The notes beneath the pieces were generated by a model that worked only from the letters and a program-made list of their open reading frames with translations, did no database searches and was not told where the DNA came from. A stretch of 12,392 nucleotides of DNA, taken from positions 7,336-19,727 of the forward strand of contig DLVV01000093.1 of NCBI GenBank assembly GCA_003445035.1. Direction: 5' to 3'. Below are positions 6,804-12,392 of this stretch, one piece after another. The position numbers were made by a program, and so were the translations under genes. How positions within the stretch are numbered: the stretch's first letter is position 1; every line of letters begins with the position of its first letter. Origin of the DNA: Planctomycetaceae bacterium. GTDB lineage: Bacteria; Planctomycetota; Planctomycetia; Planctomycetales; Planctomycetaceae.

Positions 6804-8207
6804 TCAAAGATCCCTGACGCGGCGGCCTTCGCACAGGACCTGTCGCACGCGCTGGAATTCGTCGAGGTAGGTCTGTTCGGTGTCGATCCCCAGGTGGTGG
6901 TAGATCGTCGCGTGCAGATCGGCCGGGGTGACCGGCTTGTCGGCGATGTGCCCGCCGTTGCGGGTGGTTGATCCGTAGACCTGTCCGCCGCGGACTCCGC
7001 CGCCGGCCAGGATCGCCGTGAACGCGTGAGGCCAGTGGTCACGACCGGTCGACTTGGTGTTGTTGCTCTGGGTCACCTCGCCCATTTTCGGCGTGCGACC
7101 GAATTCCCCGACGGCGACGACGAGTGTCGTCTCGAGCAGGCCTCGCTGTTCGAGATCGTCCAGGAAGGCCGGGAAGCTCTGGTCGAACATCGGGCACAGC
7201 AGGTTCTTGAGCTTGGGGAAGTTCTGCTGGTGGGTGTCCCAGCAGGTGTTGACGCCGTCGATCTTGGTCGGGTCGATCCAGTTGACGGTGATCAGCGGGA
7301 CCCCCGCTTCAAGAAGACGCCGGGTCAGCAGCAGGCTCTGGCCGATCCGCGTGCGACCGTAGGCGTCACGGACGGCCGCGGTTTCGCGATCGAGGTTGAA
7401 AGCCCGACCGGCCTGCTGTTGCAGGAAGTCAAATCCCCGCAACGTGTCACGGTGGCGACTGGCGACGTCGATGTTGCGGTCGGTGCGGATCGGGCCCGAT
7501 CGTTCGAACTGTGACAGCAGGTTCCGGCGTCGATCGAGCCGATCGATCGAGACGTCATCGGCCAGTTCGAAGCCCTTCACCCGGAAGTTGTCCTTGTTGG
7601 GATCGCCGTCGACCAGCACCGCGTCGTGGCTGCGGCCCATGCGGCCGGCGGTCTGACCGGCGATCAGCCGGGACTGGCCGGGGAACTGCAGGTACCAGGG
7701 CAGCACGATCGAGGGCGGCAGGCCGTTGCGAGGCTGGCCGAATCTCATGGCCAGCGAACTCATCGACGGCCAGTCCTCCGGTCGCGACTGGTCGGTGATC
7801 GGGGGGAACGGGTAGGGGCGTCCGGTGTAAAGTTCGCTCATCGCCGGGCCGTGCACGTTCATCCTGTGCGTCATCGACCTGAGCAGGCAGAGCTTGTCCA
7901 GCCGCTGCGAGAGTCGTGGCAGGTGTTCGCAGATGCGGACGCCGGGCTGGTTGGTGGAGATGCCGTTGAACTCGCCGCGGACTTCGACCGGGGCTCCGGG
8001 TTTCATGTCCCAGAGATCGATGTGGCTGGGGCCGCCGAACAGAAAGACGAAGACACAGGACCGGGCGCGTGGGGCGCGGGCGGCGGCCGCCTCTCGCAGA
8101 CGCAGCAGGTCGCCGGTGCCCAGGCCCAGCATCGAGAGCCCGCCGATTTCCAGCAGGTGCCGTCGCGTGGTCGGTTGCTGAGACAGGGGGCCGTTCATAA
8201 AGGCCAT
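6804..8207 (-). CDS. DUF1501 protein, second copy, Tat-exported
   Basis: 467 residues, full length. The leader has TTRRHLLEIGGLSMLGLG (Arg15-Arg16), a good Tat signal. Conserved blocks match the first DUF1501 protein: VFVFLFGGPSHIDLWDMKP, CWDTHQQNF (Asp324, His326), VAVGEFGRTP and GRDHWPHAFTAILAGGG, followed by DLHATIYHHLGID near the C-terminus. It differs enough from the first copy (for example WDTHQQN in place of WDHHTDI) to be an old paralogue rather than a recent duplicate. Unlike most DUF1501 genes it has no adjacent DUF1549/DUF1553 partner; its neighbours are PhyH upstream (61 bp) and the Gfo/Idh/MocA gene downstream (78 bp). ATG at 8207 has no clear Shine-Dalgarno; a second ATG at 8198 is equally possible. 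Substrate is unknown. Confidence 0.92.
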   Translation of the reverse strand: MAFMNGPLSQQPTTRRHLLEIGGLSMLGLGTGDLLRLREAAAARAPRARSCVFVFLFGGPSHIDLWDMKPGAPVEVRGEFNGISTNQPGVRICEHLPRLSQRLDKLCLLRSMTHRMNVHGPAMSELYTGRPYPFPPITDQSRPEDWPSMSSLAMRFGQPRNGLPPSIVLPWYLQFPGQSRLIAGQTAGRMGRSHDAVLVDGDPNKDNFRVKGFELADDVSIDRLDRRRNLLSQFERSGPIRTDRNIDVASRHRDTLRGFDFLQQQAGRAFNLDRETAAVRDAYGRTRIGQSLLLTRRLLEAGVPLITVNWIDPTKIDGVNTCWDTHQQNFPKLKNLLCPMFDQSFPAFLDDLEQRGLLETTLVVAVGEFGRTPKMGEVTQSNNTKSTGRDHWPHAFTAILAGGGVRGGQVYGSTTRNGGHIADKPVTPADLHATIYHHLGIDTEQTYLDEFQRVRQVLCEGRRVRDL

Positions 8208-8232
8208 TAGACCGCAAAGCCACGGCCGAGTG

Positions 8233-8258
8233 CAGTCCCAAGTTGTTCTTCAGTCCCA
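8233..8258. promoter_or_regulatory. Direct repeat in the gap before the second DUF1501 gene
   Basis: CAGTCCCA occurs at 8233-8240 and again at 8251-8258, exactly identical and 18 bp apart. Both copies lie in the only non-coding gap (61 bp) between PhyH and DUF1501. Spacing near two helical turns would let two protomers of a regulator bind one face of the DNA. Binding is inferred, not shown. Confidence 0.35.
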
Positions 8259-8268
8259 GATGGCCGGG

Positions 8269-9198
8269 TCAGGCCAGCGGCTGGGCCCCTCGCATGTCGG
8301 CGTACCCGCCGCCTTTTGACCCGCTGGGGTATTCGCCGAAGTACCTGCCGTCGTCGGCCGGCTGTGCGGCGGGCTGAAAACGCACATCACAGGAGAGCCT
8401 GACACGGGATCGGGGCGAGACGTTGTCGAGTGAACCATGCAGGGTGAACATGTTGACCAGCAGCAGGTCGCCGGTACGGAAATTGGCCGTCAGGAACCTG
8501 GTGTCGCGGTCGACGACCAGTTGGACCGGGTCGATGTCCGACGCGCCACCGTAGGCGGCGGCCTGGACCACGTCGTTGGAGCGGTCGGTCGTGTAGTCCA
8601 CGGCCAGGAACTGGTCGATCAGGTCGGAGAACCGGTTGGAGTGTTCGACGATCGCCAGTGGACCGTCCTCGATCGGGATGTCACCGATCGGGATCCAGGC
8701 ATTGATCATCGGTTGCGCGCTGCCGGCGAAGAACGGGTAGTCATAATGCAGGGCGGTGGCCCGTCCGACGGGAGTGGGTCGGAGGTAGATCAGGTCGAAG
8801 GCCCGGGCGGGTTCGGACAGGACCGTGTCGAGGATCGACTGCAGTTCGAGTCCGTGGGTCAGACGTCTCAGGATCGGCCCTTCGCTGACCCTTTGCCAGA
8901 ACAGGCCCTCGTCTTCTACCGGGTCGAGTCGGCGGCTTTTGCCCGTCGCCAGCCCCTCGGCGGGCGGATCGGCGATTTCGCCCACGCCGGCGAGTTGCCG
9001 GAAGACCTCCTCCCTGGCCGCCTGCACCAGGTCGACATCCAGGTTGTCCCGCAAAAAGAGGTAGCCGTCTTCGGCAAGGCCGTCGGCGAGCTGAGCCGGA
9101 TCCGATCGGTCACCGTCGAATGGGGTCAGGGTGCCGATGCGGTCCTCGGGGATTGTCAGTCCCTGGATCGTCACCGGGTGAGGCAGGGGGTCGGGCAT
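8269..9198 (-). CDS. Phytanoyl-CoA dioxygenase (PhyH)-family Fe(II)/2-oxoglutarate oxygenase
   Basis: 309 residues, the usual PhyH length. The family hydroxylates an unactivated C-H bond using Fe(II), O2 and 2-oxoglutarate, releasing succinate and CO2. The iron triad is visible: HxD in ALHYDYPFF (His151, Asp153) and the distal His in TLHGSLDN (His254). The following SPRSRVRLS supplies the Arg expected to bind 2-oxoglutarate. The N-terminal ADGLAEDGYLFLRDNLD is the common PhyH opening. There is no signal peptide, so it is cytoplasmic. The ATG at 9198 shares one base with the TGA of the upstream SDR (TGATG), so it is translationally coupled; the open frame to 9456 lies inside the SDR and is rejected. 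A short inverted repeat, TGGCC/GGCCA, spans the stop (8261-8276). The substrate is probably not phytanoyl-CoA, since bacterial PhyH members act on many compounds. Confidence 0.9.
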   Translation of the reverse strand: MPDPLPHPVTIQGLTIPEDRIGTLTPFDGDRSDPAQLADGLAEDGYLFLRDNLDVDLVQAAREEVFRQLAGVGEIADPPAEGLATGKSRRLDPVEDEGLFWQRVSEGPILRRLTHGLELQSILDTVLSEPARAFDLIYLRPTPVGRATALHYDYPFFAGSAQPMINAWIPIGDIPIEDGPLAIVEHSNRFSDLIDQFLAVDYTTDRSNDVVQAAAYGGASDIDPVQLVVDRDTRFLTANFRTGDLLLVNMFTLHGSLDNVSPRSRVRLSCDVRFQPAAQPADDGRYFGEYPSGSKGGGYADMRGAQPLA

Positions 9199-9986
9199 CA
9201 GGAGGGCTCGTCGAGCGTGATGACGTTGGCGACCCCGCCGTCGACGGGAATCGTGTGTCCGGTGATGTAGGCCGACGCATCGGAGGCCAGGAAGGCGACG
9301 GCCCCGGCCACGTCGTCGGCTTCCCCCCAGCGGCCCAGCGGTACGCGGGCCATGACCCGGGCCGAGCGTTCGGAGTTGTTCTGGAGAGCCTCGGTCATCG
9401 GGGTACGGATCCAGCCGGGGGCCAGGGCGTTGACCCGGACTCCTGACGAACCCCATTCGGCGGCCAGTTCACGGGTCAGCGAAACCAGCCCGCCCTTGGT
9501 CATGCAGTAGACCGATCCGGCACGACCCAGCCCGGAGATACCGCCTCCCAGGGCCGAGATGTTGACGATGCTGCCTCCGCCCAGTCGGGTCATTTCACGG
9601 CCGACCCGCGCAGCGACCTGGAACGCCCCCCGGAAATTGACGGCCAGGATCGCCTCGACGTCGTCCGGGTCGTAGTCCAGGGGGTCGACGCGGCGATGGA
9701 TACCGGCGTTGTTGACCAGGATGTCTAGCCGTCCGAGTTCTTCGATCAGCCCGCTGACCAGGCGGTCGACGTCGTCCGGATCGGTCACATCGCACCCGCG
9801 GGCCAGCACCTGGGCCCCCGTTTCGTTGGCCAGGCGATCGGCGGTCGCCGAGGCGGCTTCGGCGTCGATGTCACTCAGCACGATCACCGCACCCAGCCGG
9901 GCCAGCGTCCGTGACGAGGCCTCGCCCAGCCCGCGGGCACCGCCGGTCACCAGGGCCACTCGGCCGGTCAGGTCGAACAGGCTCAC
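9198..9986 (-). CDS. Classical short-chain dehydrogenase/reductase (SDR)
   Basis: 262 residues, the standard length for a classical SDR, which interconverts alcohols and ketones with NAD(P). All hallmarks are present: the glycine-rich TGGARGLG (14-21), Asp39 and Asp41 at the end of strand 2 (favouring NAD over NADP), CDVTD (65-69), NNAG (92-95), Asn117, and the catalytic Ser144, Tyr160 and Lys164 (YCMTK). The C-terminal block ITGHTIPVDGG is also typical. The start is GTG, with AGGAGG seven bases upstream, and it overlaps the VOC stop by GTGA. It ends inside the TGATG junction with PhyH. The neighbours suggest it oxidises a hydroxylated product or reduces a keto intermediate of the same pathway. 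Family is certain; substrate is not. Confidence 0.95.
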   Translation of the reverse strand: MSLFDLTGRVALVTGGARGLGEASSRTLARLGAVIVLSDIDAEAASATADRLANETGAQVLARGCDVTDPDDVDRLVSGLIEELGRLDILVNNAGIHRRVDPLDYDPDDVEAILAVNFRGAFQVAARVGREMTRLGGGSIVNISALGGGISGLGRAGSVYCMTKGGLVSLTRELAAEWGSSGVRVNALAPGWIRTPMTEALQNNSERSARVMARVPLGRWGEADDVAGAVAFLASDASAYITGHTIPVDGGVANVITLDEPS

Positions 9987-10480
9987 GCCGACTCCTCCTG
10001 GGCCGCATCCACCGGTGGCTGGAACATCTCCAGCGTGTAGCCGTCGGGGTCGTGCATGTAGATGACCCTCCCCCCCTTGTTGGGACCCGCGGTGATCTCG
10101 ACCGGGTCCGACTTGAAACTGACCCCCGCTGCGGACAGGTCGTCAACGGCGGCCAGCAGGTCGTCAACCAGCAGGCACAGGTGCGAGTTGCCGGCACGGT
10201 TGGTCCCGGTGGCCGCGGGCTCGCCGGCGTGGTTCATGTACTGGACCACCTCCATGGTCTGGCGACAGTCGGGGCTGATGCGGAACGAGGCGACGTTCAA
10301 CTCGACGCCGTCGTAACCGGTCTGCTGCCCGACGTACCCGGCCGTGACGCTGGGCCGCCGCCCGATCAGTTCCATGCCCAGCAGGTCACGGTAGAAATGG
10401 ATCGAGCGTTCGATGTCGGAAACTGTCAGGCCCAGGTGGTGGAGATCCTGGAAGCTCCAGGTGGATTCGGCGGTGCTCAC
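9983..10480 (-). CDS. VOC-superfamily metalloprotein (glyoxalase/extradiol dioxygenase fold)
   Basis: 165 residues with two beta-alpha-beta-beta-beta modules. The first opens with LHHLGLTVSDIERSIHFYRDLLGM, the second with HLCLLVDDLLAAVDDLSAAGV. The four ligand positions of the family are filled: His15, Glu77 (MEVVQY), His100 and Glu151 (DPDGYTLEMFQ), so a divalent metal is likely. Members are lyases, epimerases (such as methylmalonyl-CoA epimerase), dioxygenases or resistance proteins; the size fits a glyoxalase-like or epimerase-like member. The start is GTG at 10480 with AGGAG eight bases upstream; the ATG at 10543 has no such site and is rejected. It is the first gene of the VOC-SDR-PhyH unit and overlaps the SDR start by GTGA. 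Between it and tRNA-Lys lie about 200 non-coding bases in which I see no clear promoter. Confidence 0.9.
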   Translation of the reverse strand: MSTAESTWSFQDLHHLGLTVSDIERSIHFYRDLLGMELIGRRPSVTAGYVGQQTGYDGVELNVASFRISPDCRQTMEVVQYMNHAGEPAATGTNRAGNSHLCLLVDDLLAAVDDLSAAGVSFKSDPVEITAGPNKGGRVIYMHDPDGYTLEMFQPPVDAAQEESA

Positions 10481-10678
10481 GGGGGCTTCTCCTGGAAGAG
10501 GGTCACCCGTTCTGTAACACGGTGATCGGTGGTCCACAAGCAACCTGCTGGGTGGAGATCCACCGCGGAGTGTGTCGTGGAAAAGGTCGCGGCCCGGCTG
10601 CTGAACCGGTGAGCCGTCCGCTTGGGGACAGGTGGCCGGACGCTGATCCCTCGCGGGTCGCTGCCGGAGATGAAGAAA

Positions 10679-10751
10679 TGAGGGCGACAGGGTTCGAACC
10701 TGTGACCTACGGATTAAAAGTCCGTTGCTCTGCCAACTGAGCTACGCCCCC
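10679..10751 (-). tRNA. tRNA-Lys (anticodon UUU)
   Basis: Read on the minus strand this is a complete cloverleaf. The acceptor stem pairs GGGGGCG (10751-10745) with CGCCCTC, including one G-U pair, and the discriminator A is at 10679. The anticodon stem ACGGA/TCCGT encloses CTTTTAA, with anticodon TTT at 10718-10716. The T arm is ACAGG-TTCGAAC-CCTGT. CCA is not encoded; the tRNA is followed by TTTCTTC. It is on the same strand as the VOC operon, about 200 bp upstream of it. No strong promoter is visible; TACGAT just upstream is a weak -10 candidate. Confidence 0.95.
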
Positions 10752-10845
10752 TCAGCCTCGAAAGGCCAATCGTAGCGAGTGCGAGTGTGACGGGTCGAGT
10801 GCAACGGGCGGGTCCCGCTGTGGCTGGAACACCCTCGAATGGGCT

Positions 10846-12168
10846 CTACCAGTGGACCTCGATCCTCGCCATCAGCCCTTCGAAGGTCAGCGAGTCGTTG
10901 ATCTTGTAGAGGTCGTCGGCCTGGACGCCCTGGATGAAGCGGGCCGTCGACAGCGTGTTGTGGTAGGTGCCGACGTAGTAGCCGCCGGAGAACCGCCAGT
11001 TGCCGTCGTGGCTGTCCCAGCCCAGGCCAATTTCGAGTTCGGTGACCGGCACGAAGCGGCTGTCATCCAGTTCGGCGGTCGCGTCGAGTGATCCAGGACG
11101 CGTCTGGGTGTATTCCCCGGTGACGTGGCCCAGCAACAGCGATGCGGCTCCACGGACGAACAGGTGGAAGCGGCCGTCGAATGGACGCTCGAGTTCCAGG
11201 CCGAGTCTTGGTCCGACACCGTCGAAGCCCACCTCGGTGTTGACGTCGGCGCTGTTGAGCACCGAGTAACCGGCATGGAAGTCCTGGTCGATACGCGTGT
11301 ACCGGGCTCCCACGGTCAGGTCGAGGTAGTAGAGGTCCCCGTCGTAGACCGTGCTGCGGTAATGGGCGTCGATCACATCGAAGTCGATGTCGAGCGAGGA
11401 TTCGGCCGACAGGTACTCGGTCGCAACCGATGTCGTGTTCGGGTGCATCGTTGTGGGGGAGAAATAGCCGGTCCCGCCGGGAAGGGATCCGTTGTCGTTG
11501 GTCTGGCTCTGGTAGAACCAGTAGTTGGCCGAGATGCTCGACTCCTTGGTGAGGTTTGAGGTGAAACCGACCCGGAAACCCGGCTGGTAGTCGGGATCGG
11601 CGAATAGCGTGGCGCCCCGAGGGACCGTGTTCCCGGCGGCTCCCTCGACCGGAGTTGCGTAGGGGACGTCTACGGTGCGAGCCTGGAGATACAGGAACTC
11701 GCCGTTGATGCCGCTGCGATGGTTCTGCCTGGTGCCGCGTTGGGACGGCTCGCAGTCTTCCTCGGCCAGCAGGCGGTCGGTTTCCAACTGGAATCCGGAA
11801 TCGGCCGCGTGATCCACCGGAAGAATCGGCGACATGTCTTGTTCGTAATCGGTGTAGGGAGAGGCCTTCTCGTCACCGGATGGGTTTGGCATCTCGGCAG
11901 GTTCGGATTCGGGTTCTGTCACCGACGCCGGGTCGATGGCTGTCGGCTTGGGTGGAGGAGGCTCCGCCTGGGGCTGGGTCGTGACATCCACGCTCCTGGG
12001 AGGGATGAGCAGTTCTTCTGTTTCGGCCGAATCGATGACTTCTGTCGCAGTCGATGGCTCGGATGTCTCTGTTGGCTGGATTTCCTGGGCGGAAACCGAA
12101 TGAATCGGGAGCCAATTGGCGAATCCGATGAGCAGCAAGATCATGCCAACAATTACGAAGAAACGCAT
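10846..12168 (-). CDS. Lpg1974-like pore-forming outer-membrane beta-barrel protein
   Basis: 440 residues. A Sec signal (RFFVIVGMILLLIGF, cleavage likely after Ala27 in VSA-QE) is followed by a roughly 120-residue low-complexity linker (28-150) rich in Pro, Glu, Thr and Ser. The barrel begins near 152 with GINGEFLYLQAR and shows alternating amphipathic strands. The segment SSLDIDFDVIDAHYR, then YLDLTVGARYTRIDQDF, then GFDGVGPRLGLELERP and FVRGAASLLLG resembles the Lpg1974 family found widely in planctomycetes. The chain ends on an aromatic residue (IEVHW), the usual signal for outer-membrane insertion. I chose ATG at 12168 because AGAGG lies seven bases upstream; the open frame to 12225 adds a non-signal extension. 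Transport substrate is unknown. BBP7-type barrels are the main alternative family. Confidence 0.85.
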   Translation of the reverse strand: MRFFVIVGMILLLIGFANWLPIHSVSAQEIQPTETSEPSTATEVIDSAETEELLIPPRSVDVTTQPQAEPPPPKPTAIDPASVTEPESEPAEMPNPSGDEKASPYTDYEQDMSPILPVDHAADSGFQLETDRLLAEEDCEPSQRGTRQNHRSGINGEFLYLQARTVDVPYATPVEGAAGNTVPRGATLFADPDYQPGFRVGFTSNLTKESSISANYWFYQSQTNDNGSLPGGTGYFSPTTMHPNTTSVATEYLSAESSLDIDFDVIDAHYRSTVYDGDLYYLDLTVGARYTRIDQDFHAGYSVLNSADVNTEVGFDGVGPRLGLELERPFDGRFHLFVRGAASLLLGHVTGEYTQTRPGSLDATAELDDSRFVPVTELEIGLGWDSHDGNWRFSGGYYVGTYHNTLSTARFIQGVQADDLYKINDSLTFEGLMARIEVHW

Positions 12169-12392
12169 ACTCTGACCTCTTGTCCCGTTGTTCCAACGAA
12201 CAGAACGGTCGAACGGATTGTGCAAATTGCGCGGCCCGTCGACATCAATCTGTATCGGTCATCACGGTCGTAACGTTTTGGGTTTTGTCGCTTTTGAAGG
12301 ACTTGGGTGAAGTTCTTGGACCGGCAGCCGGGTCCAGGCTCCATCCTGGAGACTCAATCACCCGTCCCAAAACGTAAAACCCTCCAATCCCG
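12169..12392. other. Non-coding upstream region of the outer-membrane protein
   Basis: I see no coding sequence here. It holds the Shine-Dalgarno of the outer-membrane protein (12176-12180), an AT-rich stretch around 12273-12299, a 10-bp inverted repeat and two smaller hairpins, then reaches the right edge. I could not assign a convincing -35/-10 pair. The 5' leader of the outer-membrane gene may be long and structured, but this is inference. Confidence 0.4.
12273..12375. repeat. 10-bp inverted repeat flanking two hairpins
   Basis: ACGTTTTGGG at 12273-12282 is an exact inverted match to CCCAAAACGT at 12366-12375, 83 bp apart. Next to each arm is a further matching word, GGGTTTT (12280-12286) and AAAACCC (12376-12382), but in a different order. 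Between the arms lies the 6-bp hairpin TCCAGG/CCTGGA (12333-12350) and an imperfect one formed by GGACC and GGTCC. The arms could close a long stem in RNA or be paired protein sites. Confidence 0.45.

Noticed and set aside
5502..6971. Long plus-strand open frame (489 codons) opposite the Gfo/Idh/MocA gene
   Set aside because: It is opposite a gene with clear domains and motifs; composition is that of a high-GC shadow frame and no family is recognisable.
8437..9270. Plus-strand open frame opposite PhyH
   Set aside because: The PhyH frame has the complete iron and 2-oxoglutarate residues; the opposite frame has no recognisable domain.
9199..9456. N-terminal extension of PhyH into the SDR gene
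   Set aside because: The extension is Arg/Gly/Pro-rich read-through of the SDR in another frame; the ATG at 9198 overlapping the SDR stop is a typical coupled start.
10522..10740. Plus-strand open frame running into tRNA-Lys
   Set aside because: Its C-terminal part is antisense to the tRNA; no Shine-Dalgarno and no recognised domain.
238..10751. A genomic island bounded by tRNA-Gln and tRNA-Lys, whose 3' ends face inward
   Set aside because: No integrase, transposase or direct repeat of either tRNA 3' end was seen, and codon use and GC look uniform with typical planctomycete genes.
1..12392. CRISPR array, insertion sequence, phage or defence system
   Set aside because: No regularly spaced repeats, no transposase, integrase, nuclease or toxin-like protein in any supported frame.

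Overview
The window looks like a chromosomal stretch from a planctomycete (Planctomycetota). The evidence is a DUF1549/DUF1553 protein followed by a DUF1501 protein, a second DUF1501 protein with a twin-arginine leader, a Tat-exported Gfo/Idh/MocA oxidoreductase, and an Lpg1974-like outer-membrane barrel. These families are expanded in that phylum. The DNA is GC-rich, so the strands opposite the real genes also carry long spurious open frames. I cannot name a genus.

Layout. Bases 1-98 hold the start of a minus-strand membrane protein that runs off the left edge. A strong hairpin and a promoter-like pair lead into tRNA-Gln(CUG) at 238-308 (+). An amidohydrolase (minus) and a cupin (plus) diverge from about 1.4-1.5 kb. 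Downstream of the cupin, a secreted DUF1549/DUF1553 protein overlaps a Tat-type DUF1501 protein by ATGA (2079-5422, plus). From 5424 to 10480 five genes lie on the minus strand. Read in transcription order they are a VOC metalloprotein, an SDR, a PhyH-type 2-oxoglutarate dioxygenase, a second DUF1501 protein and a Tat-type Gfo/Idh/MocA oxidoreductase. The plus and minus blocks meet tail to tail with a single base between stop codons. tRNA-Lys(UUU) lies at 10679-10751 (-). A minus-strand outer-membrane barrel protein (10846-12168) and its upstream region with an inverted repeat close the window.

How the genes may work together. VOC, SDR and PhyH overlap by GTGA and TGATG, so they are almost certainly co-translated. 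They combine an Fe(II)/2-oxoglutarate hydroxylase, an NAD-type alcohol dehydrogenase and a metal-dependent lyase, isomerase or ring-cleaving enzyme. This suggests stepwise oxidation of one small molecule, but the substrate cannot be read from the sequence. The DUF1549/DUF1553-DUF1501 pair and the DUF1501-Gfo/Idh/MocA pair are exported modules whose biochemistry is still unknown in the literature I know of. There is no transposase, integrase, CRISPR array, phage gene or defence system. The most interesting material is the VOC-SDR-PhyH module, the short DUF1549 protein that keeps a CxxCH motif but lacks the usual N-terminal cytochrome domain, and a few regulatory-looking repeats.
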